Shown piece by piece: positions 1 through 7,359 of a stretch of DNA of 11,946 nucleotides. The stretch comes from Firmicutes bacterium UBA5227 (GTDB lineage: Bacteria; Bacillota; Clostridia; Tissierellales; Sedimentibacteraceae). Below the pieces are notes generated by a model. The model did no database searches and had not been told where the DNA came from. It saw only the letters and a list, made by a program, of their open reading frames with translations. Both the position numbers and the translations under genes were made by a program. Position 1 is the stretch's first letter. Every line of letters starts with the position of its first letter. The stretch is from the NCBI GenBank assembly GCA_002409285.1, contig DHUT01000030.1, positions 1-11,946 on the forward strand, read 5' to 3'.

Positions 1-17
1 AAGGTGGATTTATAAAA

Positions 18-1595
18 ATGAAAACAAAAAAAACACTGTCATTGGTTTCATGTCTGCTGGTAATTGTCATGGTTTTGGCCGCCTGCGGCAATAATCAGGA
101 GAAACCGTCAGATGAGCAGCCTGAACAATCATCAGAAACACCGTCGGGAGATCAGGCGGATGCTCCTGCTCAGGTATTAAAATACGGAGTTGATGCAGAG
201 CCTGTGGGATTAGATCCTCACACAGTATCCTCAAGCTCATCAATCAGAATATTCAGGCAAATTTACAACAGCCTGATAGATGTGGATAAAGATATGAATT
301 TTGTACCCTCACTTGCGGAATCATGGGAACAGCCTGATAACTTAACCTATATATTTAAATTGAAAGAAGGCGTTAAGTTCCATAATGGAAGGGAAATGAC
401 GGCAGAAGATGTTAAATACAGCTTCGAAAGGGTTCTAAATCCGGAAACTGCAGCTATAGGAAAATCCTACTATGACAGTATAGATACTATAGATGTTTTG
501 GATGAATATACTGTGAAATTTACATTAAAGGAACCTTTCGCACCATTCATGACAAATCTGACAAGTCTTTACGGAGCAATAGTTCCCAAGGAGGTTGTTG
601 AAAAAAGTGGCAATCTTATGCAGACAGCATGCGGAACAGGTCCGTTTATGCTGAAAGAATGGATACCTGACAACAAAGTAATATTGGTCAAGAATCCTGA
701 TTATTTTGTTAAAGGGGAGCCAAAATTAGATGCTGTAGAATATTATATAATGGTTGATGAATCAGCAAGAGTTGCAGCACTTCGTACTGGTAATGTAGAT
801 ATTATAAAACTTCCTGCATCAAGCATACCTTTAATTGAAGGTAATGCTGATATTAATATATTGGAATATCAGTCAAATGACTACAGTTATGTGGGATTTA
901 ACTTAGATTTGGACAAGTATAAAGATGTAAGGGTAAGACAAGCTATAAGTCTTGCAATCAACAGACAGGAAATAATCGACTTGGTGTATGAAGGAAATGC
1001 AAAAGTTACCGGATTTGTACCTGAAGCAATGGGTAGATGGTCAATAGATTATAAAAATGAAGAATTATATCAGCAAAATATTGAAAAAGCTAAACAGTTA
1101 ATGGCGGAAGCAGGTTATGCCGATGGCTTTGAGACTACAATAGCTGTGGGTTTGCTGGATGATATCAATGCAACAGGTGAAATATTACAAAAACAGCTGG
1201 AGCAAATTGGGATTAAGGCAACTATACAAAACCTTGAATCGGGTCAATATGTGGATGCTTGGAAAAACAGAAATCTTGAAATGATGGTAGGTAGAAACGG
1301 AGCAGGAACTGACCCGGACAGAGCGGTGGCCTTTTTCTTCTCATCAGCTGGATCTGCAAATGTGTGGGGCTACTCGAATCCTGAGGTTGATGAATTGTGC
1401 AATCAGGGTAAGGTAATTGTGGATGAAACGGAAAGAGAAACCATATACAAGGAAGCTCAGAAGCTTATAGTTAACGATGTTCCAAATCTGTTTATAGCAT
1501 CTCCAATGGAGTACTATTTTACAAGGACAAATGTTGAGGGCTTTTCTCCTACAACATTTGATGCTGAAAACTTTAGAAATGTAGTAATAAAATAA
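18..1595 (+). CDS. Peptide/oligopeptide ABC transporter substrate-binding lipoprotein (SBP family 5)
   Basis: Extracytoplasmic binding protein of a peptide-type ABC importer, 525 aa, the usual size for this family. The N-terminus is a lipoprotein signal: basic residues 2-5, a hydrophobic stretch at 7-20 and the lipobox LAAC with Cys23 as the lipidated residue. A Ser/Glu/Pro-rich linker runs to about residue 52, as expected for tethering to the membrane. The mature domain opens with a GLDPH motif, followed by SLAESWEQ and FKLKEGVKFHNG, all typical of SBP_bac_5. The ATG at 18 has the site AAGGTGG at 1-7. It is the first gene of a run continuing through two permeases and two ATPases, so it supplies their ligand specificity. 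Family members bind di- or oligopeptides, heme, nickel or muropeptides, so the ligand cannot be read from sequence. The link to murQ and nagB makes a peptidoglycan fragment a reasonable guess. The promoter lies outside the window. Confidence 0.93.
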   Translation: MKTKKTLSLVSCLLVIVMVLAACGNNQEKPSDEQPEQSSETPSGDQADAPAQVLKYGVDAEPVGLDPHTVSSSSSIRIFRQIYNSLIDVDKDMNFVPSLAESWEQPDNLTYIFKLKEGVKFHNGREMTAEDVKYSFERVLNPETAAIGKSYYDSIDTIDVLDEYTVKFTLKEPFAPFMTNLTSLYGAIVPKEVVEKSGNLMQTACGTGPFMLKEWIPDNKVILVKNPDYFVKGEPKLDAVEYYIMVDESARVAALRTGNVDIIKLPASSIPLIEGNADINILEYQSNDYSYVGFNLDLDKYKDVRVRQAISLAINRQEIIDLVYEGNAKVTGFVPEAMGRWSIDYKNEELYQQNIEKAKQLMAEAGYADGFETTIAVGLLDDINATGEILQKQLEQIGIKATIQNLESGQYVDAWKNRNLEMMVGRNGAGTDPDRAVAFFFSSAGSANVWGYSNPEVDELCNQGKVIVDETERETIYKEAQKLIVNDVPNLFIASPMEYYFTRTNVEGFSPTTFDAENFRNVVIK

Positions 1596-1610
1596 TATTC
1601 GTTAGGGACG

Positions 1611-1653
1611 TGAGGCTGAAAGGATTGTCTGTTTCGGTCTCATTCTCCTTTTT
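1611..1653 (+). terminator. Hairpin plus T-run between binding protein and permease genes (leaky terminator or mRNA stabiliser)
   Basis: TGAGGCTGAAA at 1611-1621 pairs with TTTCGGTCTCA at 1632-1642, giving 11 bp with two G-T wobbles and a 10-nt loop. A run of five T follows at 1649-1653, after a 6-nt gap. It sits between the stop of the binding-protein gene and the ribosome site AAGGAAG (1658-1664) of the permease. The gap before the T-run makes it a weak terminator. Partial termination or 3'-end protection here would give more binding protein than membrane components, a common arrangement in ABC import operons. Confidence 0.5.
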
Positions 1654-1671
1654 ATTTAAGGAAGTGGTAAT

Positions 1672-2616
1672 ATGTGGTCATACATAATCAAAAGGTTGCT
1701 GGGGCTAATTCCTGTTCTAATAGGTATAAGCCTGTGTATTTTCCTTGTTTTGCAGTTAATTCCCGGTGATGTTATATCGGGTCTTTTAGGTATAGAAGAA
1801 AATCCTGAGCTAAGGGCTCAGCTTGAAAAGAAATTCGGTTTAGATCAACCTCTTTATAAGCAGTACTGGGATTGGATTTCAAAAGCAGTCAGAGGAAATT
1901 TCGGGAGATCATTCAGAACTGACAATGAAATATTTCCGGAGATAATTGCACGATTTAAGATAACTGCTCAGCTGACTGTTATGGCTGCGGTAATATCCTG
2001 TCTCATAGGAATACCCCTGGGAATTTTGTCAGCAATAAAAAGAAATACGTGGGTTGACGGTATTGTAAGAATAATTGCTTTGCTGGGTGTGTCAGTGCCA
2101 AATTTTGCATCAGCTACTTTGCTTGTGTTGTTTTTATCTTTGGTATTGAACTATTATCCGCCGGTTGGGTATGTGGGGTTTTTTAATAATGCATCGGTAA
2201 ATATGAAAATTATGATTCTTCCAGCCATTATACTTGGTACAAGTATGTCAGGTTCAGTCATGAGAATGACACGCTCCTCTGTGCTTGAGGTGCTGAGGCA
2301 GGACTTTATCAAGACTGTAAGAGCTAAAGGAGCTTCGGAGAAAATTGTTATATTCAAGCATGCCTTAAAAAATGGTCTGATTCCGATTATAACTTTAATA
2401 GGCATGCAAATCGGATCTCTGTTAGGTGGAGCTGTGGTGGCAGAGCAGATATTTTCAATACCTGGCTTAGGTCTTATGACTCTTACAGCCATTAATCAAA
2501 GAGATTATCCTGTTGTACAGGGGTGTGTTCTATTTATTGCATTTGTATATGTACTGGTGAATTTAATAGTTGATATACTATATACATATGTAGATCCCCG
2601 TATATCCTATAAGTAG
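1672..2616 (+). CDS. Peptide ABC transporter permease, DppB/OppB type
   Basis: First membrane subunit of the importer, 314 aa, normal for DppB-type permeases. It has the family's long first transmembrane segment (about residues 9-30), then an external region with the characteristic LEKKFGLDQPLYKQYWDW (51-68). The BPD_transp_1 core begins around residue 95. The EAA loop that contacts the ATPase is visible at about 217-239 (RAKGASEKIVIFKHALKNG). The C-terminus ends in the typical YTYVDPRISY. The ATG is preceded by AAGGAAG at 1658-1664. The next gene follows after 10 nt, and it should form a heterodimeric pore with the downstream permease. It resembles DppB, OppB, AppB and NikB alike, so no specific symbol is assigned. 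Confidence 0.93.
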   Translation: MWSYIIKRLLGLIPVLIGISLCIFLVLQLIPGDVISGLLGIEENPELRAQLEKKFGLDQPLYKQYWDWISKAVRGNFGRSFRTDNEIFPEIIARFKITAQLTVMAAVISCLIGIPLGILSAIKRNTWVDGIVRIIALLGVSVPNFASATLLVLFLSLVLNYYPPVGYVGFFNNASVNMKIMILPAIILGTSMSGSVMRMTRSSVLEVLRQDFIKTVRAKGASEKIVIFKHALKNGLIPIITLIGMQIGSLLGGAVVAEQIFSIPGLGLMTLTAINQRDYPVVQGCVLFIAFVYVLVNLIVDILYTYVDPRISYK

Positions 2617-2626
2617 GCGGTGACAA

Positions 2627-3466
2627 ATGAAATCAATTAAAAGAATTTTAAAAGAGTTGTTTAAGGATCCCATGGGAAGAATTGGCCTCATAGGTGTGGT
2701 TCTGATTATTATGCTCAGTGTTCTTGCACCTGTTATATCTACTCATGATATAACTGAAATGTATACTCAGGACAAGCTCCGTGAACCATGCGGCGAGTAT
2801 CTGTTCGGAACTGATAATTACGGAAGAGATGTGTTTAGCCGTATAATTTACGGAGCAAGGGTTTCACTTGAGGTTGGAATAATATCTGTAGGTATTGCAG
2901 CAATATTCGGACTTATATTTGGAGTGATATCAGGATATTTTGAAGGATGGGTTGACAATTTAATAATGCGTTTTATGGATATATTGTTTGCTTTTCCATC
3001 AATACTTCTTGCATTGTTTATCGTATCAGCATTAGGACCAAGCATTGCTAATACAATGATTGCCATAGGAATTGTAAATACGCCGGTCTTTACCAGAACT
3101 GTTAGAGCGTCTGTTATTTCGGTGAAATCAACGGAGTACATAACAAGTGCAAGAAGTATAGGTTTGAAACCCGCTTCAATTATATTAAAACATATAATTC
3201 CTAATATACTGTCTCCATTTACGGTACAAATTACACTGGCTCTGTCGGGAGCCATATTAACAGAAGCTTCTATGAGTTTTTTGGGATTAGGAATTCAACC
3301 ACCGGATCCATCTTGGGGTTCAATGTTAAATGAGAGCAGAAAATACATGGAAATAGCTCCGTGGCTTGCGGTATTTCCTGCAGTATTTATAATCTGCACA
3401 ATATTATCCTTTAACATATTGGGGGACAGCTTAAGAGATGTGCTTGATCCTAAATTAAAGTTGTAG
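2627..3466 (+). CDS. Peptide ABC transporter permease, DppC/OppC type
   Basis: Second membrane subunit, 279 aa, within the DppC range. It has a short cytoplasmic N-terminus ending in KDPMGRIGLIG (the OppC_N region), a first membrane helix at about 19-37, then the family hallmark GTDNYGRDVFSRIIYGAR at 61-78. The EAA loop lies at about 174-196 (SARSIGLKPASIILKHIIPN). LGLGIQPPDPSWGSML at 219-234 and the terminal GDSLRDVLDPKL are also diagnostic. The ribosome site GGCGGTGA overlaps the end of the upstream permease gene. The stop codon TAG is part of the next gene's ribosome site (TAGGAG), so translation is probably coupled. It pairs with the DppB-type subunit. Confidence 0.93.
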   Translation: MKSIKRILKELFKDPMGRIGLIGVVLIIMLSVLAPVISTHDITEMYTQDKLREPCGEYLFGTDNYGRDVFSRIIYGARVSLEVGIISVGIAAIFGLIFGVISGYFEGWVDNLIMRFMDILFAFPSILLALFIVSALGPSIANTMIAIGIVNTPVFTRTVRASVISVKSTEYITSARSIGLKPASIILKHIIPNILSPFTVQITLALSGAILTEASMSFLGLGIQPPDPSWGSMLNESRKYMEIAPWLAVFPAVFIICTILSFNILGDSLRDVLDPKLKL

Positions 3467-3475
3467 GAGAAAACT

Positions 3476-4465
3476 ATGGAAAATATATTGGAAGTAAAAA
3501 ATTTAGGTATAGATTTGGTTACCAGGGACAGCATCAGAAGGCTAATAGATGACGTAAGCTTTGAAGTAGGCATAAAACAAAGCTATGGAATAGTAGGAGA
3601 ATCAGGCTGTGGAAAAAGCATTACAGCCATGTCCATTATGCAGCTTTTGTCATATCCGCTTAAAACCGGCAAAGGAGAAATATTTTTTGATTCAGATGCA
3701 GGCAAGGTGGATTTATTATCTATGAAAAAAGAAATAAGAAAAATAAGAGGTAAGGAAATTTCAATGATATTTCAAGAACCAATGACTGCATTGGATCCCA
3801 TATTTACTATAGAGGATCAAATAATTGAAACATTGGAGTTCCATACAAATCTGAACAAAAAAGATATGCGTGATTTGGCTTTGGAAATGCTTAATAAGGT
3901 GGGGATACCAAGAGCAGAGCAATTATTGGGAGAGTATCCACATCAGTTATCCGGAGGAATGCTTCAGCGAATTATGATTGCCATAGCACTTATATGCAGA
4001 CCGAAGCTTTTAATAGCTGATGAGCCTACAACAGCATTGGATGTTACAATTCAGGCTCAAATTTTGGATTTGATGAATGAATTAAAAGAATCTTTTGATA
4101 CATCAATAATCATGATTACTCATGATTTAGGAGTTATTGCGGAAACATGCGAAAAGGTTGCTGTATTTTATGCCGGTCAAATAGTAGAAGAAACAGATGT
4201 TGTAAGGATGTTCCATGGTGCTGCTCATCCGTACACCTCTGGGTTATTAAGAGCTGTTACATCTCTTGGGGATAAAAGCAAATCATTGTATACGATACCT
4301 GGTATGGTACCTGTAGGCGGTTATATACCAAAAGGCTGTCGGTTTGAGGACAGGTGCGACAGGGCTAAGAAAATATGCAAAAATAACCCTCCTGAGCTTT
4401 TAGAAATAGAAGAAGGACATAAATGCAGGTGCTGGCTTTACAATGAAAGTGGTGATGAAAAATGA
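3476..4465 (+). CDS. Peptide ABC transporter ATP-binding protein, DppD/OppD type
   Basis: First ATPase of the importer, 329 aa. Walker A is GESGCGKS at 41-48, the Q-loop glutamine is Q100, the ABC signature is LSGGM at 158-162, Walker B is LLIADE at 178-183 and the switch histidine is H216 in ITHDLGV. All catalytic residues are present. The C-terminal oligo_HPY region contains the HPYTSGLL motif and five cysteines (C288, C294, C301, C317, C319). This is the pattern of the C-terminal region that carries an iron-sulfur cluster in some dipeptide importers. The last four bases ATGA overlap the start of the next ATPase gene, indicating translational coupling. Confidence 0.93.
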   Translation: MENILEVKNLGIDLVTRDSIRRLIDDVSFEVGIKQSYGIVGESGCGKSITAMSIMQLLSYPLKTGKGEIFFDSDAGKVDLLSMKKEIRKIRGKEISMIFQEPMTALDPIFTIEDQIIETLEFHTNLNKKDMRDLALEMLNKVGIPRAEQLLGEYPHQLSGGMLQRIMIAIALICRPKLLIADEPTTALDVTIQAQILDLMNELKESFDTSIIMITHDLGVIAETCEKVAVFYAGQIVEETDVVRMFHGAAHPYTSGLLRAVTSLGDKSKSLYTIPGMVPVGGYIPKGCRFEDRCDRAKKICKNNPPELLEIEEGHKCRCWLYNESGDEK

Positions 4466-5427
4466 GCAGGGTACTATTAGAAGTGGAAAATTTAAAAACA
4501 TATTTTCCTGTGAAAGAAGGAGTATTTAAAAAAACCACGGGTTATGTCCATGCGGTTGATGATGTAAGCTTTAAAGTTAATGAACAGGAGACCTTTGCTC
4601 TTGTAGGAGAATCCGGCTGCGGGAAATCAACTACCGGAATGAGTATATTGAGGCTTATAGAGCCTACTGCAGGCAGTGTACTATTTGAAGGGCAGGATGT
4701 TCTGAAACTTTCAGCCGAAGAACTGAGAAAAAAAAGAAGAGATATGCAACTTATATTCCAAAATCCATATAGCTCATTAAATCCGCGTATGACAGTTAAA
4801 AGACTTATGGAAGAACCCTTAAAGACGCATTTTAAGATGTCGCAGAAGGAATTGGATGAACAGGTTTTCCAGACAGCGGATAAGGTTGGGATTTCCAAGG
4901 ATCAGCTTGAAAGATACCCTCACCAGTTCAGCGGAGGTCAAAGGCAGAGAATAAGCATTGCAAGAGCCATAATAAGCAGACCAAGATTTGTTGTTGCAGA
5001 TGAACCCGTTTCAGCGCTGGATGTTTCAATACAGTCTCAGATATTAAATTTGCTGATACAACTTCAGATGGATTTGAAATTGACATATATATTCATATCA
5101 CATGATTTAAATGTTGTAAGACATTTGAGCAATTCCGTTGCGGTTATGTACCTTGGCAGAATTGTAGAAACAGGTTTATCCGAAGAAATATTTAAAAATC
5201 CAATGCATCCCTATACGCAGGCGCTGCTGTCAGCAGTACCTTCAAAAGATCCGCTAAATAAAAAAAAGCGGATAATATTGCAGGGAGATGTTCCCAGTCC
5301 TGTTAATCCTCCTGAAGGCTGTCCGGTATTCGCAAGATGTAACAGAGCAATGGATGTTTGTAAACAGCAGAGACCTGTGTTAAAAGCCATGAGCGGAACT
5401 CATAGAACAGCATGCCATTTATATTAA
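4462..5427 (+). CDS. Peptide ABC transporter ATP-binding protein, DppF/OppF type
   Basis: Second ATPase, 321 aa, completing the five-subunit importer. Walker A is GESGCGKS at 49-56 and the Q-loop is IFQNPYSSLNPRMTV with Q100. The signature is FSGGQ at 156-160, Walker B is FVVADE at 176-181 and the switch histidine is H214 in FISHDLNVVRH. The YSSLNPR segment is typical of the DppF/OppF branch rather than DppD. The C-terminal oligo_HPY part has HPYTQALLSAVP and cysteines at 287, 293, 300 and 318. Its ATG overlaps the stop of the DppD-type gene by 4 nt. murQ starts 68 nt after its stop with no terminator or convincing promoter between, so the transcript probably continues. Confidence 0.93.
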   Translation: MSRVLLEVENLKTYFPVKEGVFKKTTGYVHAVDDVSFKVNEQETFALVGESGCGKSTTGMSILRLIEPTAGSVLFEGQDVLKLSAEELRKKRRDMQLIFQNPYSSLNPRMTVKRLMEEPLKTHFKMSQKELDEQVFQTADKVGISKDQLERYPHQFSGGQRQRISIARAIISRPRFVVADEPVSALDVSIQSQILNLLIQLQMDLKLTYIFISHDLNVVRHLSNSVAVMYLGRIVETGLSEEIFKNPMHPYTQALLSAVPSKDPLNKKKRIILQGDVPSPVNPPEGCPVFARCNRAMDVCKQQRPVLKAMSGTHRTACHLY

Positions 5428-5482
5428 GATATTCGTCCTGACTATGGAGTTAATTAAGCTGACGATTATTAGTCTACATAAT

Positions 5483-5489
5483 GAGGTGA
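5483..5489 (+). promoter_or_regulatory. Ribosome binding site that decides the murQ start
   Basis: GAGGTGA at 5483-5489 lies within AATGAGGTGA, which matches the 16S-complementary consensus AAGGAGGTGA at 9 of 10 positions. The GAGG core ends 9 nt before ATT at 5496, an ideal distance, but is 54 nt from the first in-frame ATG (5541). An in-frame TGA at 5487-5489 limits any further extension of the frame. No other start-like codon lies at a usable distance. Confidence 0.8.
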
Positions 5490-5495
5490 AAGAAA

Positions 5496-6395
5496 ATTAA
5501 TACATTAAATTTACTGACAGAGCAGAGAAATATAAATACAATGGATATAGATAGCATTTCGACGGTTGAAATGCTTACAATGATAAATAATGAAGATAAG
5601 AAGGTAGCATTGGCTGTGGAAAAAGAAATACCTATTATTGCCAAAGCTGTTGATATTATAATAGAAAAAATATATATGGGAGGGAGACTAATTTATATTG
5701 GTGCCGGAACAAGCGGGAGAATAGGAATATTAGATGCATCAGAATGTCCTCCTACCTATGGCACAAACCCGGAACTTGTTCAAGCTTTAATAGCCGGGGG
5801 AGAAAAAGCAATAATTAAAGCAATTGAAGGCTCAGAAGATGATACGGAGCTTGGAATAACTGATTTGAAAAAAATTAATTTTAGTCAAAAGGATGTACTT
5901 GTGGGAATAGCTGCAAGTGGAAGGACACCCTATGTGTTAAGTTCTGTTAAATATGCCCGCAGCATTGGTGCAATAACACTTGGAATCAGCAACAATCCTG
6001 ATTCGGAGTTAAATGAGATTGCAGATATTCCAATATGTCCTGTAACGGGTCCGGAAGCAGTAACCGGCTCTACACGTATGAAAGCCGGAACCTCCCAAAA
6101 AATGGTACTTAATATGATATCAACAGGGGTAATGATAAAATACGGAAAAGTGTATCAAAATCTAATGGTTGATTTAAAAGCTTCAAATGATAAACTTATA
6201 GAAAGGTGTAAAGGAATAGTGGTTGAGGCCACTGGAATTTCGCAAAAAGAAGCAGAAAATGTACTGAAAAAAACAAATTATAATTGCAAACTTGCAATTT
6301 TTATGATAATTTCTGAATTAGGAATTGAAGATGCAAAAAAAATATTAGACGAAAATAAAGGGTATATTAGAAAAGCGCTTAAGGCTGTAAAGTAG
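5496..6395 (+). CDS. murQ: N-acetylmuramic acid 6-phosphate etherase MurQ, apparent ATT start
   Basis: Cytoplasmic lyase that splits the D-lactyl ether of MurNAc-6-phosphate to give GlcNAc-6-phosphate and D-lactate. The SIS-fold signature GAGTSGRIGILDASECPPTYG and the GCKR/MurQ-family block GPEAVTGSTRMKAGTSQK are both present. I start it at ATT (5496), giving 299 aa, the family norm of about 300. The segment LNLLTEQRNINTMDID then supplies the conserved MurQ N-terminus. With this start the predicted catalytic glutamates fall at residues 83 and 114, the same numbers as in E. coli MurQ as I remember it. Starting at the ATG at 5541 would give 284 aa, drop this N-terminus and leave no good ribosome site. 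It lies between the importer and a MurR-like regulator. No MurNAc kinase or PTS is in the window, so the source of MurNAc-6P is unseen. Function is near certain; the start is probable. Confidence 0.93.
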   Translation: MNTLNLLTEQRNINTMDIDSISTVEMLTMINNEDKKVALAVEKEIPIIAKAVDIIIEKIYMGGRLIYIGAGTSGRIGILDASECPPTYGTNPELVQALIAGGEKAIIKAIEGSEDDTELGITDLKKINFSQKDVLVGIAASGRTPYVLSSVKYARSIGAITLGISNNPDSELNEIADIPICPVTGPEAVTGSTRMKAGTSQKMVLNMISTGVMIKYGKVYQNLMVDLKASNDKLIERCKGIVVEATGISQKEAENVLKKTNYNCKLAIFMIISELGIEDAKKILDENKGYIRKALKAVK

Positions 6396-6410
6396 ATATG
6401 GAGGGATAAG

Positions 6411-7271
6411 ATGTCAATAAAATCGGGTGGTCTGGCAATGATAAAAAATGTTATGAATGATTTACCTATGTCAGAAAAGAAAACAGCTGCATTCATATTA
6501 AATAATCCTGGTCAGGTGGTTACGATGACAGCTTTAGAGTTGGGTGAAGCAAGTGATACCAGCAGTTCTGCAGTTATACGATTATGCAGGTCCTTGGGGC
6601 TCAGTGGTTATCAGGAATTGAAAATGCGAATTTTGGGAGATTTAAATTCATCTTATGATGTGTCATATATGGATATAAAAAGGAATGATACTGTTAAGTC
6701 AATTAGCCAAAGCCTCAGAAATAATGCAATCAAGTCATTAGATGAGACACTTCTGTTTCTGAATGAGGAAACAATTGAAAACTGCGTTAAGTTAATTGAT
6801 AATGCAGAAACTATTTTAGTTTATGGCATGGGAGCATCCTTTATAGCAGCAAAGGATGCTCAGCAAAAATTTATACGTATCAATAAGCCATGCTATGCAA
6901 TTGAAGATACACATATAAATGCGACTATGATAGCAAATCTGAAGTCCAATGATGTGGTAATAGGAATTTCATCATCGGGTGAGACAAATGAGACTATAAA
7001 ACTTATAGGGTTGGCAAATTCAAGAAGTATAAATACAATAGGCATAACAAGGTACGGTAAGACATCTTTGGGCAAAATTTCAAAATATAATCTTTACACA
7101 CCATCCAGTATAGAGACACCCTTTAGAAGTGCTGCAACAGCTTCGCGTATGTCTCAGCTATACATAATTGATGTATTGTTTATGTGTTATGCTACATCTA
7201 AATATGACAGTACCATCAGCTATCTTCAAAATACGGTAGATACAATAAATGAATTTAAAGAAATGTCATAA
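6411..7271 (+). CDS. murR: RpiR-family transcriptional regulator with SIS domain (MurR-like)
   Basis: Regulator of 286 aa with the standard RpiR layout: an N-terminal helix-turn-helix domain (about 1-77, with MSEKKTAAFILNNP and SSAVIRLCRSLGLSGYQELK) joined to a sugar-phosphate-binding SIS domain (about 122-260, with ILVYGMGASFIAAKDA and the phosphate-binding ISSSGETNE at 186-194). The ATG at 6411 has GGAGGG at 6400-6405, five bases upstream, and follows murQ by 15 nt, so the two are co-transcribed. E. coli MurR, of the same family, represses murQ and responds to MurNAc-6-phosphate. By position this protein should sense MurNAc-6P or GlcNAc-6P and control this operon. The symbol rests on context, since RpiR proteins sense many sugar phosphates and the operator cannot be identified here. 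Confidence 0.85.
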   Translation: MSIKSGGLAMIKNVMNDLPMSEKKTAAFILNNPGQVVTMTALELGEASDTSSSAVIRLCRSLGLSGYQELKMRILGDLNSSYDVSYMDIKRNDTVKSISQSLRNNAIKSLDETLLFLNEETIENCVKLIDNAETILVYGMGASFIAAKDAQQKFIRINKPCYAIEDTHINATMIANLKSNDVVIGISSSGETNETIKLIGLANSRSINTIGITRYGKTSLGKISKYNLYTPSSIETPFRSAATASRMSQLYIIDVLFMCYATSKYDSTISYLQNTVDTINEFKEMS

Positions 7272-7285
7272 TTGTATTTTGCTCT

Positions 7286-7313
7286 TTGCTAAGGAGATTA
7301 TTAATTGTATAAT
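7286..7313 (+). promoter_or_regulatory. Possible internal promoter for nagB
   Basis: A -35-like TTGCTA (7286-7291) and a perfect -10 TATAAT (7308-7313) are separated by 16 bp in the 88-base gap between the regulator gene and the nagB ATG. It could allow nagB to be made without the upstream operon. The -35 is only partial, and chance matches are common in AT-rich gaps. Confidence 0.3.
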
Positions 7314-7340
7314 AGCACATGTATACCATTTATATTATTG

Positions 7341-7346
7341 AAAGGA
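7341..7346 (+). promoter_or_regulatory. Ribosome binding site of nagB
   Basis: AAAGGA lies 13 nt before ATG 7360 and only 1 nt before the in-frame TTG at 7348. A TTG start one base from the site is not workable. The 13-nt spacing to the ATG is long but usable, and the ATG gives the normal family N-terminus MNVIIKNNY. Confidence 0.5.
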
Positions 7347-7359
7347 ATTGAAATTAGCA

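Noticed and set aside
2154..3255. Minus-strand open frames opposite the two permease genes
   Set aside because: They mirror genuine permease coding sequence, lack ribosome sites and show no protein-family features.
5471..5482. CATAAT as a -10 box for a separate murQ promoter
   Set aside because: The implied start would fall within or after the ribosome site, and no -35 lies at a workable distance.
5481..5489. ATG-AGG-TGA two-codon minigene overlapping the murQ ribosome site
   Set aside because: The ATG has no ribosome site of its own, and the sequence is fully explained as the Shine-Dalgarno region for the ATT start.
7348..7359. TTG start for nagB adding MKLA before the ATG at 7360
   Set aside because: The ribosome site AAAGGA is only 1 nt from this TTG, and NagB proteins normally begin at the MNVIIKN position.
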